This document shows, piece after piece, positions 33,452 to 42,467 of a stretch of DNA of 64,000 nucleotides. The notes under the pieces were generated by a model that was given only the letters and a program-made list of their open reading frames with translations, did not search any database and had not been told where the DNA came from. The stretch covers positions 1 to 64,000 of the forward strand of contig JAHZHL010000035.1 of NCBI GenBank assembly GCA_019420305.1, written 5' to 3'. The DNA comes from Bacillota bacterium (lineage in GTDB: Bacteria > Bacillota > Clostridia > Peptostreptococcales > Anaerovoracaceae). Every line of letters starts with the position of its first letter. Position 1 is the first letter of the stretch. The position numbers and the translations under genes were made by a program.

Positions 33452-33490
33452 TTTCGAATCGTTCCTTTCTTTGTCACTTTTTCTCATTCT

Positions 33491-33496
33491 ATTATA
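33491..33496 (-). promoter_or_regulatory. Probable -10 box for the minus-strand accessory operon
   Basis: A TATAAT hexamer on the minus strand about 40 bases before the methyltransferase ATG. The matching -35 is poor, so this call is tentative. Confidence 0.35.
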
Positions 33497-33640
33497 AAAT
33501 AACGGCTCCGACAAGAAAAAGTTTGCTGAAATGACATCTGTAAATCGCAGAGTCGGTGTTTTTAATTTCATTATTCAAAATATCAGCCAGTTAATACTGC
33601 GAAATACCACAAACTTATAAAAAAACGCCTTTTCCTCTCG

Positions 33641-33670
33641 TTGACATTCCCTCTTTCAAACTGCTAAAAT
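33641..33670 (+). promoter_or_regulatory. Promoter of the aldehyde oxidoreductase operon
   Basis: TTGACA (33641-33646) and TAAAAT (33665-33670) with an 18-base spacer. Transcription would begin near 33677, leaving a leader of about 260 bases that holds the riboswitch candidate. Confidence 0.75.
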
Positions 33671-33699
33671 GGAACCATTACAACAATTCAATACACAAT

Positions 33700-33890
33700 C
33701 CGATTTCCGGAGTCCTAAGGCCATTGCTATGGAGCCGGGAACATTGGGTTCATGTGGAAACATATGGGCCTCCCGCGTTTGGAAAGGTTCGTGTACATAT
33801 CTAAAAAACAGCGGTTCCGCGTTTGCCGGGCCTTCATTAAAGATATCAGCAGGGTCCTTTCCCATACGTGTGAAAGGGCCTTTGTTATTG
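33700..33890 (+). ncRNA. Candidate Moco riboswitch with terminator
   Basis: The leader of the aldehyde oxidoreductase gene contains segments I recognise from the Moco RNA motif: GGGTTCATGTGG, then ATGGGCCTCCCGCG, then GGAAAGG, and a closing stem AAGGCC (33717-33722) with GGCCTT (33829-33834). Downstream, 33851-33880 folds into a hairpin (AGGGTCCTTTC/GAAAGGGCCT) followed by TTTGTTATT, a plausible expression platform. Known Moco RNAs control Moco synthesis, transport and Moco enzymes, so control of a Moco enzyme fits. Recognition is by motif memory, not by a covariance model. Confidence 0.68.
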
Positions 33891-33938
33891 GATGTGAAAC
33901 GTTAAAGGAAGTTCAATTTTTACTGGAGGCAAATTATT

Positions 33939-36854
33939 ATGAAATTGAGGAAAATGACGTTAAACATCAACGGAGCGGATCGCATGTTTATCTGTGATCC
34001 GGAAAAGGATACGCTGGCATCTGTGATTCGACGACTGGGTCTGACCGGCACAAAAGTAGGCTGCGGTACCGGAGTATGCGGCTCCTGCACGGTTATGCTG
34101 AACGGAAAGCTGGTTCGCTCCTGCACGAAAAAGATCGGAAAGATCGAGGAATACAGCGAAGTTCTGACCATCGAGGGGATCGGCGCTCCCAGATATCTGC
34201 ACCCTATCCAGGTGGCGTTCATGCACGCCGGCGCGATTCAATGCGGATTCTGCACGCCGGGATTTATTGTTTCCACTTATGCTCTGCTACGGGAAAACCC
34301 GAATCCGACCAGAGAAGAGGTTCGCGACTGGTTCCAGAAAAATCGCAACATCTGCCGCTGCACCGGTTACAAGCAAATCGTAGACGCGGTTATGAACGCC
34401 GCCAAAGTAATGCGCGGCGATTGCGCTCTGGAAGATATTATGGTAAAACTTCCGGAAGACAAAGAGTACTACGGAAAACCGTTGGTTCGCCCCGCGGCTC
34501 TCGCCAAGGTCTGCGGACTTGCCGACTACGGGGACGACATTGAACTGAAAATGCCGGAAAATACCCTTCACGCAGTGCTGGTACAGCCGAAGGTGGCTTT
34601 TCACGCCAAGTTAAAGGCCATCCATAAAGAAGAAGCGGAAAAGATGCCCGGTGTGTACAAAGTCGTGACTGCCGCGGACATCAAGGGCCCAAACCGCCTG
34701 GGATTCATGCAGTTTACGCCGAGAACTCTGGCCAGCGGCCAATCTCACCCAATCCTTGCGGAGGACAAAATTTTCAACTATGGAGATGTTGTAGCCCTGG
34801 TAGTCGCCGATACCAAGGCTCACGCTCGGGAAGCGGCGAAAAAAGTCACCATCGACTGGGAGCAGCTGCCGGAATATCGCACCTATCTGGAGGCAGCTAT
34901 GCCGGACGCTCAGAGAATCCATGAAGATCACCCCAATGTGTGGTCTGAGCAGCCCAATGTAAAGGGAGCGGGTCACGATACGCCACAGCTTATCGACGAG
35001 GCGCCTTATGTGGTGGAAGGCTCTTTTTATTCTTCCAGAGAGCCCCATATGCCCATTGAGGGCGACACGGTTCAGGCTTACTGGGGCGATGACGGTCTGC
35101 TGACCGTTCACTGTAAAGCAATGCAAATCTACTCCAATATCGGGGACATTGCCGAAGCCACCGGACTTCCCGCGGAAAAAATCCGTGTTATAGAGAACCC
35201 CACCGGCGCGACCTTTGGTTGGGGAATCGCGGCGGCTACTTACGCCATGGCAGCCATCGCCTGTCTGGCCTGTGACGATATGCCGGTAGCCCTTTCCATC
35301 ACCTATCCCGAGTTTATGGCCCTGTCCGGGAAACGTGCTCCCGCCTACACCAACGGGCGGCTGGCCTGCGATGAAAACGGAAAAATCATCGGCGCGGAAT
35401 GGGACTGCGGCATGGATCACGGCTCCTATAATGAGCTGGGAGACGATCTGATTACAAGACCGGCTAAGTTTATGTTTTTCCCTTACAACATTCCCAACTG
35501 TCTGGGTCTGACCCGGGTTGCCTGCACCAACCACAATTACGGTACCGCTTACCGCGGCTATGGTTCTCCTCAGGCTTACACTGCATCGGAAGCTCTGATG
35601 GATATGATGGCCAAGAAAATCGGCATGGATCCCTTTGAGCTGCGTTATAAGAACATCGCCCGGCCGGGAGACACTAATATCAACCAGTATCCGTTCCGGG
35701 AATATCCGATGGAAAAGATGATGGATTTGATGCGGCCCATCTATGAGGAAGTCAAAGAACGAGCAGCGAAAGAATCCACGCCGGAAAAGAAACGCGGCGT
35801 GGGAATCGCTTGGGGCGGCTATAATGTGACAGAAGGAATCTTCGACCAGTGTACGGTGGCCCTGGAGCTGCTGCCAAGCGGCAAATTCGCCAAGTACGAT
35901 ACCTGGCAGGATCAAGGGCAGGGCGGCGATGTCGGCGCGCTGGTAACGACGCTGGAAGCCTTAAAGCCTCTGGGTGTCACGCCGGACGACATCGTCCTCA
36001 TTCAGAACGACTCCAAATACTGTCCGGACTCCGGAGCCACCGCTTCCTCCAGACAGCATTACATGAACAGCAAAGCCGTCGTCATGGCGGCTGACGAGTT
36101 GATGAACGCTATGCGAAAACCGGACGGCACCTATCGAACCTATGAGGAAATGGTGGCGGAAGGAATTCCTACCAAATATGAAACACAATACAACAACCCG
36201 GAGGATATGACCCTCAAATATCTGGATCCCAATACCGGCGTCGGCAATCCGACTCCCGCTTTCACCTACGCTCTGCATATGGCGGAAGTAGAAGTGGATA
36301 CCAAAACCGGAAAAGCAACCTGCATCGGTTATTGGTGTGTGGATGACGTCGGCGTAATCGGCAATATCGCCGCGGTAGACGGCCAGGCCTACGGCGGACT
36401 TTCCCACTGTATCGGATTTGCTCTGACGGAAAACTATGAGGATGTCAAGAAGCATAATAACATTGCCGGAGCGGGAATTCCGACCATCAAGGATATTCCG
36501 GACAATTTCAATCTGATTCACCACTGCACGCCGAGAAATACGAATCCATTCGGATCTTCGGGCGCTTCGGAAGCCTTCCAGTCCGCGGGACATATGGCGG
36601 TTATCAACGCCATCGACAATGCCTGCGGCGTGCGGATCTACGAGCTTCCGGCCTATCCGGAAAAGATCAAGGAGGGTCTCGACAAACTGGCAAGAGGCGA
36701 GGAAATCCTGCCTCCGAAGAAATACTTCCTGGGCTCTGATTTCTATGAAGAAATGGAGTATATTAAAAACAATCCGATGACCGACCTGTTTGAGGATATG
36801 TTCCCGGAGGATAAAAAGGAAAGCTACCAGCCGATTACGGATATTCCGGAGTAA
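33939..36854 (+). CDS. Molybdopterin-dependent aldehyde oxidoreductase (xanthine oxidase family, Mop type)
   Basis: A 971-residue molybdenum hydroxylase with all electron carriers in one chain and no FAD domain, as in Desulfovibrio Mop. Residues 1-80 are the plant-type [2Fe-2S] domain (CGTGVCGSCTVML), residues 85-160 the second [2Fe-2S] domain (CGFCTPGFIVS and NICRCTGYKQI), and the rest the Moco-binding domains, with YRGYGSPQAYTASEA, WQDQGQGGDVGAL and the C-terminal GSSGASEAFQSAGH segment that carries the active-site Glu region. It should oxidise aldehydes to acids in the cytoplasm. GGAGG lies about nine bases before the ATG. First gene of the plus-strand half of the locus. Confidence 0.93.
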   Translation: MKLRKMTLNINGADRMFICDPEKDTLASVIRRLGLTGTKVGCGTGVCGSCTVMLNGKLVRSCTKKIGKIEEYSEVLTIEGIGAPRYLHPIQVAFMHAGAIQCGFCTPGFIVSTYALLRENPNPTREEVRDWFQKNRNICRCTGYKQIVDAVMNAAKVMRGDCALEDIMVKLPEDKEYYGKPLVRPAALAKVCGLADYGDDIELKMPENTLHAVLVQPKVAFHAKLKAIHKEEAEKMPGVYKVVTAADIKGPNRLGFMQFTPRTLASGQSHPILAEDKIFNYGDVVALVVADTKAHAREAAKKVTIDWEQLPEYRTYLEAAMPDAQRIHEDHPNVWSEQPNVKGAGHDTPQLIDEAPYVVEGSFYSSREPHMPIEGDTVQAYWGDDGLLTVHCKAMQIYSNIGDIAEATGLPAEKIRVIENPTGATFGWGIAAATYAMAAIACLACDDMPVALSITYPEFMALSGKRAPAYTNGRLACDENGKIIGAEWDCGMDHGSYNELGDDLITRPAKFMFFPYNIPNCLGLTRVACTNHNYGTAYRGYGSPQAYTASEALMDMMAKKIGMDPFELRYKNIARPGDTNINQYPFREYPMEKMMDLMRPIYEEVKERAAKESTPEKKRGVGIAWGGYNVTEGIFDQCTVALELLPSGKFAKYDTWQDQGQGGDVGALVTTLEALKPLGVTPDDIVLIQNDSKYCPDSGATASSRQHYMNSKAVVMAADELMNAMRKPDGTYRTYEEMVAEGIPTKYETQYNNPEDMTLKYLDPNTGVGNPTPAFTYALHMAEVEVDTKTGKATCIGYWCVDDVGVIGNIAAVDGQAYGGLSHCIGFALTENYEDVKKHNNIAGAGIPTIKDIPDNFNLIHHCTPRNTNPFGSSGASEAFQSAGHMAVINAIDNACGVRIYELPAYPEKIKEGLDKLARGEEILPPKKYFLGSDFYEEMEYIKNNPMTDLFEDMFPEDKKESYQPITDIPE

Positions 36855-36995
36855 GATAACTGCATGATATGGCATAGGTTCTCCAGGCAGTGGAACGCGT
36901 GATGAACGGCGAACGCGACTTTCGTTTCGCTTTTGAAGCAATTTGTTCGCGTGTTCGCCCTGCCAGGCGATATTGTAAATAGAAAGATAATCGAT
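36855..36995 (+). other. Gap with imperfect GC hairpin
   Basis: GGCGAACGCG and CGCGTGTTCGCC form an imperfect stem around a loop of about 30 bases (36918-36961). It may influence mRNA stability between the two oxidoreductase genes. No T run or consensus promoter is seen. Confidence 0.35.
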
Positions 36996-39302
36996 ATGAT
37001 GAACGAATACCTTGAAAACTTTGAAGACTGCTTACAGGGGGAAATCCCTTTTTGTACGGGAGCATGCCCCTTTGATATGGATGTCCTGAACTTCATGGAG
37101 AAAGCGTCCCGCGGTTCTATGAAAGCCGCTTTTAGCGTTTACCGGAACGCGGTAGGCTTTCCCCGTATCGCGAGGGAGTTGTGTGACGCTCCCTGCAAAA
37201 CAGTCTGTCCCCGAAGCGAACACGGCGGCGCGATTCAAATGGATCGCCTGGAGCAGGCTTGCATTGCTCTGACCAGAGATACCTCCGCCACCGACTATAA
37301 CCTCCCACCCAAGAAAGAAAAAATTGCCATTATCGGGGCGGGAATCTCAGGCATGGCCGCCCTGCTGCGCCTGGCCACGAAAAAGTATACTGTGGAAGTC
37401 TTTGAGAAAACAGATCGCGTCGGCGGACGCCTCCGGAAAAGCATGGACCCGTCGATTTTTGAAACAGATTTTGACGAACAGCTTTCCCATCTGGAATATG
37501 CTCTTCACCTGAATCACCCGATTCACTCCCTGGACGAACTGGCAGGAGGCGGATTCCAGGCAGTCTACATTGCTACAGGAAAAGACGGTGAGGATTTTGG
37601 GGTTTCCCAGCAACACGGTCCATCTGGGGATACGTTTTGTGTGGAAAGGGATGGAGTCGGTTATTTTGCCGGCGGTGAACTCATTGGAGACACTCCCCTT
37701 TATGCCCTGGCGGGAGGACTGCGAATCGGCACTGTCATTGACAACTATCTGAAAACCGGAAATCTCTATTATCCGAAAAACAGCCGTCAAAGCTGCCTGA
37801 AAAAAACGATGATCACGATTTCCGACAGTCTTCCTCCTGTGGAGGCCGAAGCATCCCTCTATACAAAAGAAGAAGCCGCCGCCGAAGCTTCCCGCTGCGT
37901 CCGCTGCCAGTGCCGCGCCTGCCGGGATCACTGCGACCTCCTGGAATTCACGGACAAATGGCCGATCCGTGTTCGGGATGAAATCATCGCCACTACGCTG
38001 GAGGGGAAAAGCGAACTGAAAGCGACTCCGGCAAAAAGACTCATGTCGATGTGCAATCAGTGCGGTATCTGCAAAGAAACTTGTCCGGAAGAGATCGATC
38101 TGGACGGCCTCTTTCTGTCCGGCCGCCAGAAGATGCACAGTCAGGGGAAAATGCCCTGGCCCCACCATGACTTCTGGCTGCGGGACATGGAGCAGGCCAA
38201 TAGTAAAGAAGCCCGGCTTGTCCGCGCTCCAAAAGGCAAAGAAAAATGCTCTTACGCTCTGTTTCCCGGCTGTCAGCTGGGAGCATCTGAACCGGAGCTG
38301 GTTGTCAAGCTGTATGATTCTCTGCTCAACCAGCATCCGGATACCGCCATGTTCCTTCAATGCTGCGGCGTTCCGCGCCTGTGGGCCGGAGATCGGGCGG
38401 GATTTGATGAAATCCTTGAACACATCCGCAAGCACTGGCGCGATCTGGGAGAACCGACGATGATTATGGGATGCATGACTTGTTTGAAGCATTTCAAAGA
38501 GTATCTCCCTGAAATTGCGGTTATTTCCCTTCCCGAGCTTTTGCGGTCCTGGGATATCAGCGGCGGCTGCTGTGAGGAGGAATACGCGGTCTTTGATCCA
38601 TGCTCCGCCCGCCATGAGCCGGACGCGAGACAGGCGGTCCGGGATCTGGCGGAAGATCTGGGAGTAACACTTCACTCTCTTCCGGACAACAATACCTATA
38701 TGACCTGCTGCGGCTACGGCGGCCAGGGAGACATGGCCGGACCTGAATACGCGGAGTTTGTCGCGAAAAAACGCGTGAGGGAAAGTGAAACCCCGTATAT
38801 CACCTACTGTATCAACTGCCGGGATATTTTTCTCAGACAAGGAAAAAAGACTCACCATATTCTGGAGCTGCTCTTTGGCGAAGGAGAAGGCCAAAAACAG
38901 CTCCCCACGGTGACTCAACGTCAGGAGAACCGGAGAACCCTCAAAGAGACTCTGCTGGCGTTTTTCTGGGATGAACAGCCGGAAATCCCCCGAAAGGAAT
39001 ATCCAGTGACGGTGGAAGTCTCCTCCGCCCTCAAGGAAAAGCTGAGCCGGGAACGAATACTGGAAGAACAAATTTTTCAGACGATTGATTTCTGCCAGCG
39101 CCACAACCGGACGATATTAAATGAAGAAACCGGCACCCTTTCTGGATATCGCGTCATCGGCTATATGACCTACTGGGCGGAATACCGGGTGCTGGATGAG
39201 ACCCGGCGCCATTATGAACTGGTCAACGCGTATTGTCATCGAACAAAAATAGAACTGGAGGCGGTCTGGAATGGCATCAGGCAAGAAACGGATCTGCAAT
39301 AA
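36996..39302 (+). CDS. Pyridine nucleotide-disulfide oxidoreductase/dicluster-binding fusion protein
   Basis: A protein of about 768 residues with four parts in order: an N-terminal Fe-S segment (PFCTGACPFDMDVLNF, APCKTVCPRSEHGG); an FAD-binding domain (KIAIIGAGISGMAALLRLA, VGGRLRK); two cysteine clusters for [4Fe-4S] (CVRCQCRACRDHC and CNQCGICKETCPEE); and a heterodisulfide-reductase-like region with two CCG-type motifs (CCGVPRLWAGDR, CCGYGGQGDMAG). It could pass electrons from the aldehyde oxidoreductase to NAD(P), ferredoxin or a thiol system. The ATG at 36996 or 36999 is a best guess because the Shine-Dalgarno is weak. It overlaps the next gene. Confidence 0.88.
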   Translation: MMNEYLENFEDCLQGEIPFCTGACPFDMDVLNFMEKASRGSMKAAFSVYRNAVGFPRIARELCDAPCKTVCPRSEHGGAIQMDRLEQACIALTRDTSATDYNLPPKKEKIAIIGAGISGMAALLRLATKKYTVEVFEKTDRVGGRLRKSMDPSIFETDFDEQLSHLEYALHLNHPIHSLDELAGGGFQAVYIATGKDGEDFGVSQQHGPSGDTFCVERDGVGYFAGGELIGDTPLYALAGGLRIGTVIDNYLKTGNLYYPKNSRQSCLKKTMITISDSLPPVEAEASLYTKEEAAAEASRCVRCQCRACRDHCDLLEFTDKWPIRVRDEIIATTLEGKSELKATPAKRLMSMCNQCGICKETCPEEIDLDGLFLSGRQKMHSQGKMPWPHHDFWLRDMEQANSKEARLVRAPKGKEKCSYALFPGCQLGASEPELVVKLYDSLLNQHPDTAMFLQCCGVPRLWAGDRAGFDEILEHIRKHWRDLGEPTMIMGCMTCLKHFKEYLPEIAVISLPELLRSWDISGGCCEEEYAVFDPCSARHEPDARQAVRDLAEDLGVTLHSLPDNNTYMTCCGYGGQGDMAGPEYAEFVAKKRVRESETPYITYCINCRDIFLRQGKKTHHILELLFGEGEGQKQLPTVTQRQENRRTLKETLLAFFWDEQPEIPRKEYPVTVEVSSALKEKLSRERILEEQIFQTIDFCQRHNRTILNEETGTLSGYRVIGYMTYWAEYRVLDETRRHYELVNAYCHRTKIELEAVWNGIRQETDLQ

Positions 39303-39465
39303 ATGTAAATGTGAGTTAAAGGAAATGGATACCCGGTTTACCTATTTGGACAAAAAATTCCGCCACAAAGTCCCGCGCTGCCCACAGTGCGGCCAGGTCT
39401 TTATCTCCGAGGAATTGGCAAAGGGCAAAATGGTCCAGCTGGAAAGGACACTGGAGGAAAAGTAG
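39271..39465 (+). CDS. Small CxxC-CxxC redox protein (DVU_1557-like)
   Basis: A 64-residue protein with two CxxC knuckles (CNKCKCELKEMD and CPQCGQVFISEE) that could bind zinc or iron in a rubredoxin-like way. It overlaps the preceding gene by 32 bases and has GGAGG nine bases before its ATG, so it is translationally coupled. Homologues of this size accompany the same oxidoreductase pair in Desulfovibrio, which suggests an electron-transfer or assembly role. It closes the plus-strand operon. Confidence 0.83.
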   Translation: MASGKKRICNKCKCELKEMDTRFTYLDKKFRHKVPRCPQCGQVFISEELAKGKMVQLERTLEEK

Positions 39466-39479
39466 CAAAACGTTTGTTA

Positions 39480-39508
39480 TTGACAGGATCATCGAACTAC
39501 AATATAAT
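39480..39508 (+). promoter_or_regulatory. Promoter of the thiamine operon
   Basis: TTGACA (39480-39485) and TATAAT (39503-39508) with a 17-base spacer, an exact consensus promoter 11 bases before the riboswitch. Confidence 0.92.
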
Positions 39509-39518
39509 AAGAATAATT

Positions 39519-39606
39519 TCGGGGGAGCTTGTAATGGCAGGCTGAGAGGAAGTAATCAACTTCGACCCTTAAACCTGATGTGGGTAATGCCAACGTAGGG
39601 AGAAGC
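39519..39606 (+). ncRNA. TPP riboswitch (THI element)
   Basis: The aptamer shows GGGGAGCTT, the invariant GGCTGAGAGG, ACCCTTAAACCTGATGTGGG with the CUGA-type pyrimidine-sensing helix, and the closing AATGCCAACGTAGGGA. All conserved thi-box blocks are present and ordered. It precedes thiC by 85 bases. Confidence 0.97.
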
Positions 39607-39626
39607 AAAAAAGTGACTTTTCATTG

Positions 39627-39661
39627 CGGAGACGCCCGGATTGGGTCTCTCCGTTTTTTTT
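39627..39661 (+). terminator. Riboswitch-controlled terminator before thiC
   Basis: CGGAGAC with GTCTCTCCG around a 12-base loop, followed by eight T residues. Thiamine pyrophosphate binding should favour this hairpin and switch the operon off. Confidence 0.88.
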
Positions 39662-39690
39662 AATGGATAACGAGAAAGGAAGGAACCTGA

Positions 39691-40998
39691 ATGAATTACA
39701 CGACACAGATGGATGCGGCCCGAAGGGGAATCGTGACCGATCAGATGAAAATCGTAGCAGAAAAAGAACATATTTCTGTAGAACAACTGATGGCTTGGAT
39801 GGCGAAAGGCAGGGTGATCATTCCCGCGAACAAAAGACATACTGCCCTTTCTCCCAGCGGCATCGGTTCCATGCTGACCACTAAGATTAATGTGAACCTG
39901 GGAACTTCCAGGGACATGACCGATCTGGATATGGAGTTCGCCAAGGTTCAGAGTGCCGTTGATATGGGGGCGGAAGCCATCATGGATCTGAGTTCTTATG
40001 GTGATACCCAGAAATTCCGCAGGCATCTTACCAAAAACTGCTCGGCTATGATTGGCACTGTTCCGATTTATGACGCGGTTGTTTATTATCACAAACCGCT
40101 GATCGAAATTACTTCTCGGGAATGGCTGGACATCGCGCGTATGCACGCGGAGGACGGAGTGGATTTTCTGACAATCCACTGTGGAATCAACAAAGAAACC
40201 GCCCATAAGTTCAAGAGAAACAAGCGTCTGACCAATATCGTCTCCAGAGGGGGTTCCATCATTTTTGCCTGGATGGAAATGACCGGCAAAGAAAACCCGT
40301 TTTATGAACATTTTGATGAACTGCTGGATATCTGCCGGGAATATGATGTTTCTCTCAGCCTTGGAGACGCCTGCCGCCCGGGAAGCCTGGCTGACGGAAC
40401 AGACGCCTGTCAGATTGAAGAACTGATCGCCCTGGGCGAGCTTGCAAAACGCGCCTGGGAAAAGGACGTACAGGTTATGATCGAAGGGCCGGGGCATATG
40501 CCTCTGAACCAAGTCGCAGCCAATATGGAAATCCAGAAGACTCTGTGCCATGGAGCTCCATTCTATGTCCTCGGACCGATTGTGACAGATGTCGCTCCCG
40601 GATACGACCATATCACTTCGGCAATCGGCGGCGCGCTGGCTGCCGCGAGCGGAGCTTCTTTTCTCTGCTATGTAACGCCGGCTGAACATCTGCGCCTGCC
40701 GACTCTGGAAGATGTAAGAGAAGGAATCGTTGCCGCCCGGATCGCTGCCCATTCAGCGGATATCGCGAAAGGCGTGCCCGGCGCCATGGACTGGGACAAC
40801 GCGATGAGCACAGCCAGAAAGCAGCTGGACTGGGATAAGATGTTCGAGCTTGCCATTGATCCGGAGAAAGCAAGAGCTTACCGGGAATCCTCCGAACCGG
40901 AAAAAGAAGACACCTGCAGCATGTGCGGGAACTTCTGCGCGGTTAAAAATATGAACCGGATTCTGGAAGGGGAAATCGTTTCCATCTTTGATGAGTAA
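39691..40998 (+). CDS. thiC: Phosphomethylpyrimidine synthase ThiC
   Basis: A 435-residue radical SAM enzyme making hydroxymethylpyrimidine phosphate from aminoimidazole ribotide. Family blocks seen are VNLGTSRDMTDLDMEFAK, EGPGHMPLNQVAANM, LGPIVTDVAPGYDHITSAIG and the C-terminal cluster motif CSMCGNFCAVK (CxxCxxxxC). Length is that of the shorter bacterial form. AAGGAAGGAA lies before the ATG. First gene of the TPP-riboswitch operon. Confidence 0.97.
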   Translation: MNYTTQMDAARRGIVTDQMKIVAEKEHISVEQLMAWMAKGRVIIPANKRHTALSPSGIGSMLTTKINVNLGTSRDMTDLDMEFAKVQSAVDMGAEAIMDLSSYGDTQKFRRHLTKNCSAMIGTVPIYDAVVYYHKPLIEITSREWLDIARMHAEDGVDFLTIHCGINKETAHKFKRNKRLTNIVSRGGSIIFAWMEMTGKENPFYEHFDELLDICREYDVSLSLGDACRPGSLADGTDACQIEELIALGELAKRAWEKDVQVMIEGPGHMPLNQVAANMEIQKTLCHGAPFYVLGPIVTDVAPGYDHITSAIGGALAAASGASFLCYVTPAEHLRLPTLEDVREGIVAARIAAHSADIAKGVPGAMDWDNAMSTARKQLDWDKMFELAIDPEKARAYRESSEPEKEDTCSMCGNFCAVKNMNRILEGEIVSIFDE

Positions 40999-41010
40999 AG
41001 GAGGATTCTC

Positions 41011-41832
41011 ATGTTAAAAGAATATCTGAAAAATGTCAGGGAGAAATCGCCCCTCGTGCATAATATCACAAACTATGTCACAGTCAATGACTGCGCCAAT
41101 ATTCTGCTGGCCTGCGGCGGTTCTCCGATTATGGCGGATGACCCGGAGGACGCAAAGGAAATTCAGAGTATCTGCGGCGGCCTGAACCTGAATATCGGCA
41201 CCTTGAACCAACGGACGATTCCCGCTATGTTCGCCGCGGGTGAAACCGCCAATTCCTGCGGGCATCCTGTTTTGCTGGACCCGGTCGGAGCCGGAGCCTC
41301 TTCTCTGCGCACAAAAACCGCCCTGGAACTGATGGAAAAAGTCCGCCTTACCGCAATACGGGGAAATATTTCGGAAATAAAAGCCCTTGCCCTGGGAAGC
41401 GGAACGACAAAGGGAGTGGACGCGGATCTGGCAGACGCGGTAACGGATGAAACCATCCAGCAAACCGCCGCTTTCGCAAAAGAGTTTTCAGCGAAAACCG
41501 GATCAATCATTGTAATTACCGGTGCCATCGACCTTATCGCCGATTCTTCCAGCGCTTACGCGGTGCGAAACGGGCACCCCATGATGAGCCGCATTACCGG
41601 CTCCGGCTGTATGCTCTCTGCCATGACAACCGCGTATCTGACCGCAAATCCGGATCATCCGCTGGAGGCCTGCCTGACCGCCGTCTGCGCTATGGGTATC
41701 TGCGGCGAAAGGGCCTTCGCGAGGCTGTCGGGCCATGAAGGGAACGCTACGTTCCGTAACTATCTCATCGACGAGGTCTGTCATCTGGATGGAGACAGCC
41801 TGGAACAGGAGGCAAACTATGAACTGCGATAA
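41011..41832 (+). CDS. thiM: Hydroxyethylthiazole kinase ThiM
   Basis: A 273-residue ribokinase-like enzyme that phosphorylates salvaged 4-methyl-5-(2-hydroxyethyl)thiazole. Seen are PLVHNITNYVTVNDCANILLA, GGSPIMADDPED, the LDPVGAGAS segment, GNISEI and the anion-hole motif ITGSGCMLSA. AAAGGAGG precedes the ATG. Its end overlaps the thiE start by 14 bases. Confidence 0.96.
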   Translation: MLKEYLKNVREKSPLVHNITNYVTVNDCANILLACGGSPIMADDPEDAKEIQSICGGLNLNIGTLNQRTIPAMFAAGETANSCGHPVLLDPVGAGASSLRTKTALELMEKVRLTAIRGNISEIKALALGSGTTKGVDADLADAVTDETIQQTAAFAKEFSAKTGSIIVITGAIDLIADSSSAYAVRNGHPMMSRITGSGCMLSAMTTAYLTANPDHPLEACLTAVCAMGICGERAFARLSGHEGNATFRNYLIDEVCHLDGDSLEQEANYELR

Positions 41833-42460
41833 AAAACACATGCTGCTGTATGCGGTAACCGACCGGGCCTGGCTGAAGGGGCAGACCCTGCCGCAACAGG
41901 TGGAAGCGGCTCTCCGCGGCGGAGCCACCTGCGTCCAGCTGCGGGAAAAGAAGCTCCCCCAATCAGAATTTTTGAAAGAGGCTCTGGAACTGAAAGATCT
42001 GTGCCACCGTTTCGGCGCGCCGCTGATCATTAACGATAACGTGGAAATCGCTTTAAAATCAGGAGCAGATGGGGTGCATGTAGGCCAGCATGATATGCAG
42101 GCCGCACAAGTACGGGAAAAAATCGGTCCCAACCGGATTCTCGGCGTTTCCGCCCAGACCGTAGAGCAGGCGCTCCTCGCCGAAAAAAACGGCGCGGACT
42201 ATCTTGGCGTAGGCGCGGTCTTTTCCACATCCACAAAGGAGGACGCGAAGCCGATTTCCCATGAGACGTTAAAAGCAATCTGCCAGGCGGTTTCAATTCC
42301 GGTCTGCGCCATTGGCGGCGTCAGTAAAGAAAACATCCTGGAACTTTCCGGCAGCGGCGTCGATGGAGTTGCCCTGGTATCCGCAATTTTTTCCAACCCG
42401 GATATTGAGAGCGCGTGCCGCCAGCTGCGCGCTTTGTCCGAAAAAATGACAGAAAGGTAG
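41819..42460 (+). CDS. thiE: Thiamine-phosphate synthase ThiE
   Basis: A 213-residue TIM-barrel enzyme joining the pyrimidine and thiazole phosphates. Seen are LLYAVTDRAWL, CVQLREKKL, LIINDNVEIALKSGADGVHVGQHD, ILGVSAQT, YLGVGAVFSTSTKEDA and PVCAIGGVSKEN. The start at 41819 has AGGAGG six bases upstream and is coupled to thiM; a longer upstream start lies inside thiM and is rejected. Confidence 0.96.
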   Translation: MNCDKKHMLLYAVTDRAWLKGQTLPQQVEAALRGGATCVQLREKKLPQSEFLKEALELKDLCHRFGAPLIINDNVEIALKSGADGVHVGQHDMQAAQVREKIGPNRILGVSAQTVEQALLAEKNGADYLGVGAVFSTSTKEDAKPISHETLKAICQAVSIPVCAIGGVSKENILELSGSGVDGVALVSAIFSNPDIESACRQLRALSEKMTER

Positions 42461-42467
42461 AGCGACC

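Noticed and set aside
34611..35915. A 434-codon frame antisense to the aldehyde oxidoreductase
   Set aside because: No recognisable domain, no Shine-Dalgarno, and the opposite strand encodes an unmistakable molybdenum hydroxylase.
37347..39104. A 585-codon frame antisense to the flavin/Fe-S oxidoreductase
   Set aside because: Same reasoning; the plus-strand protein shows all cofactor motifs.
39556..40752. A 398-codon frame antisense to thiC that extends across the TPP riboswitch terminator
   Set aside because: Shadow of thiC; no protein features.
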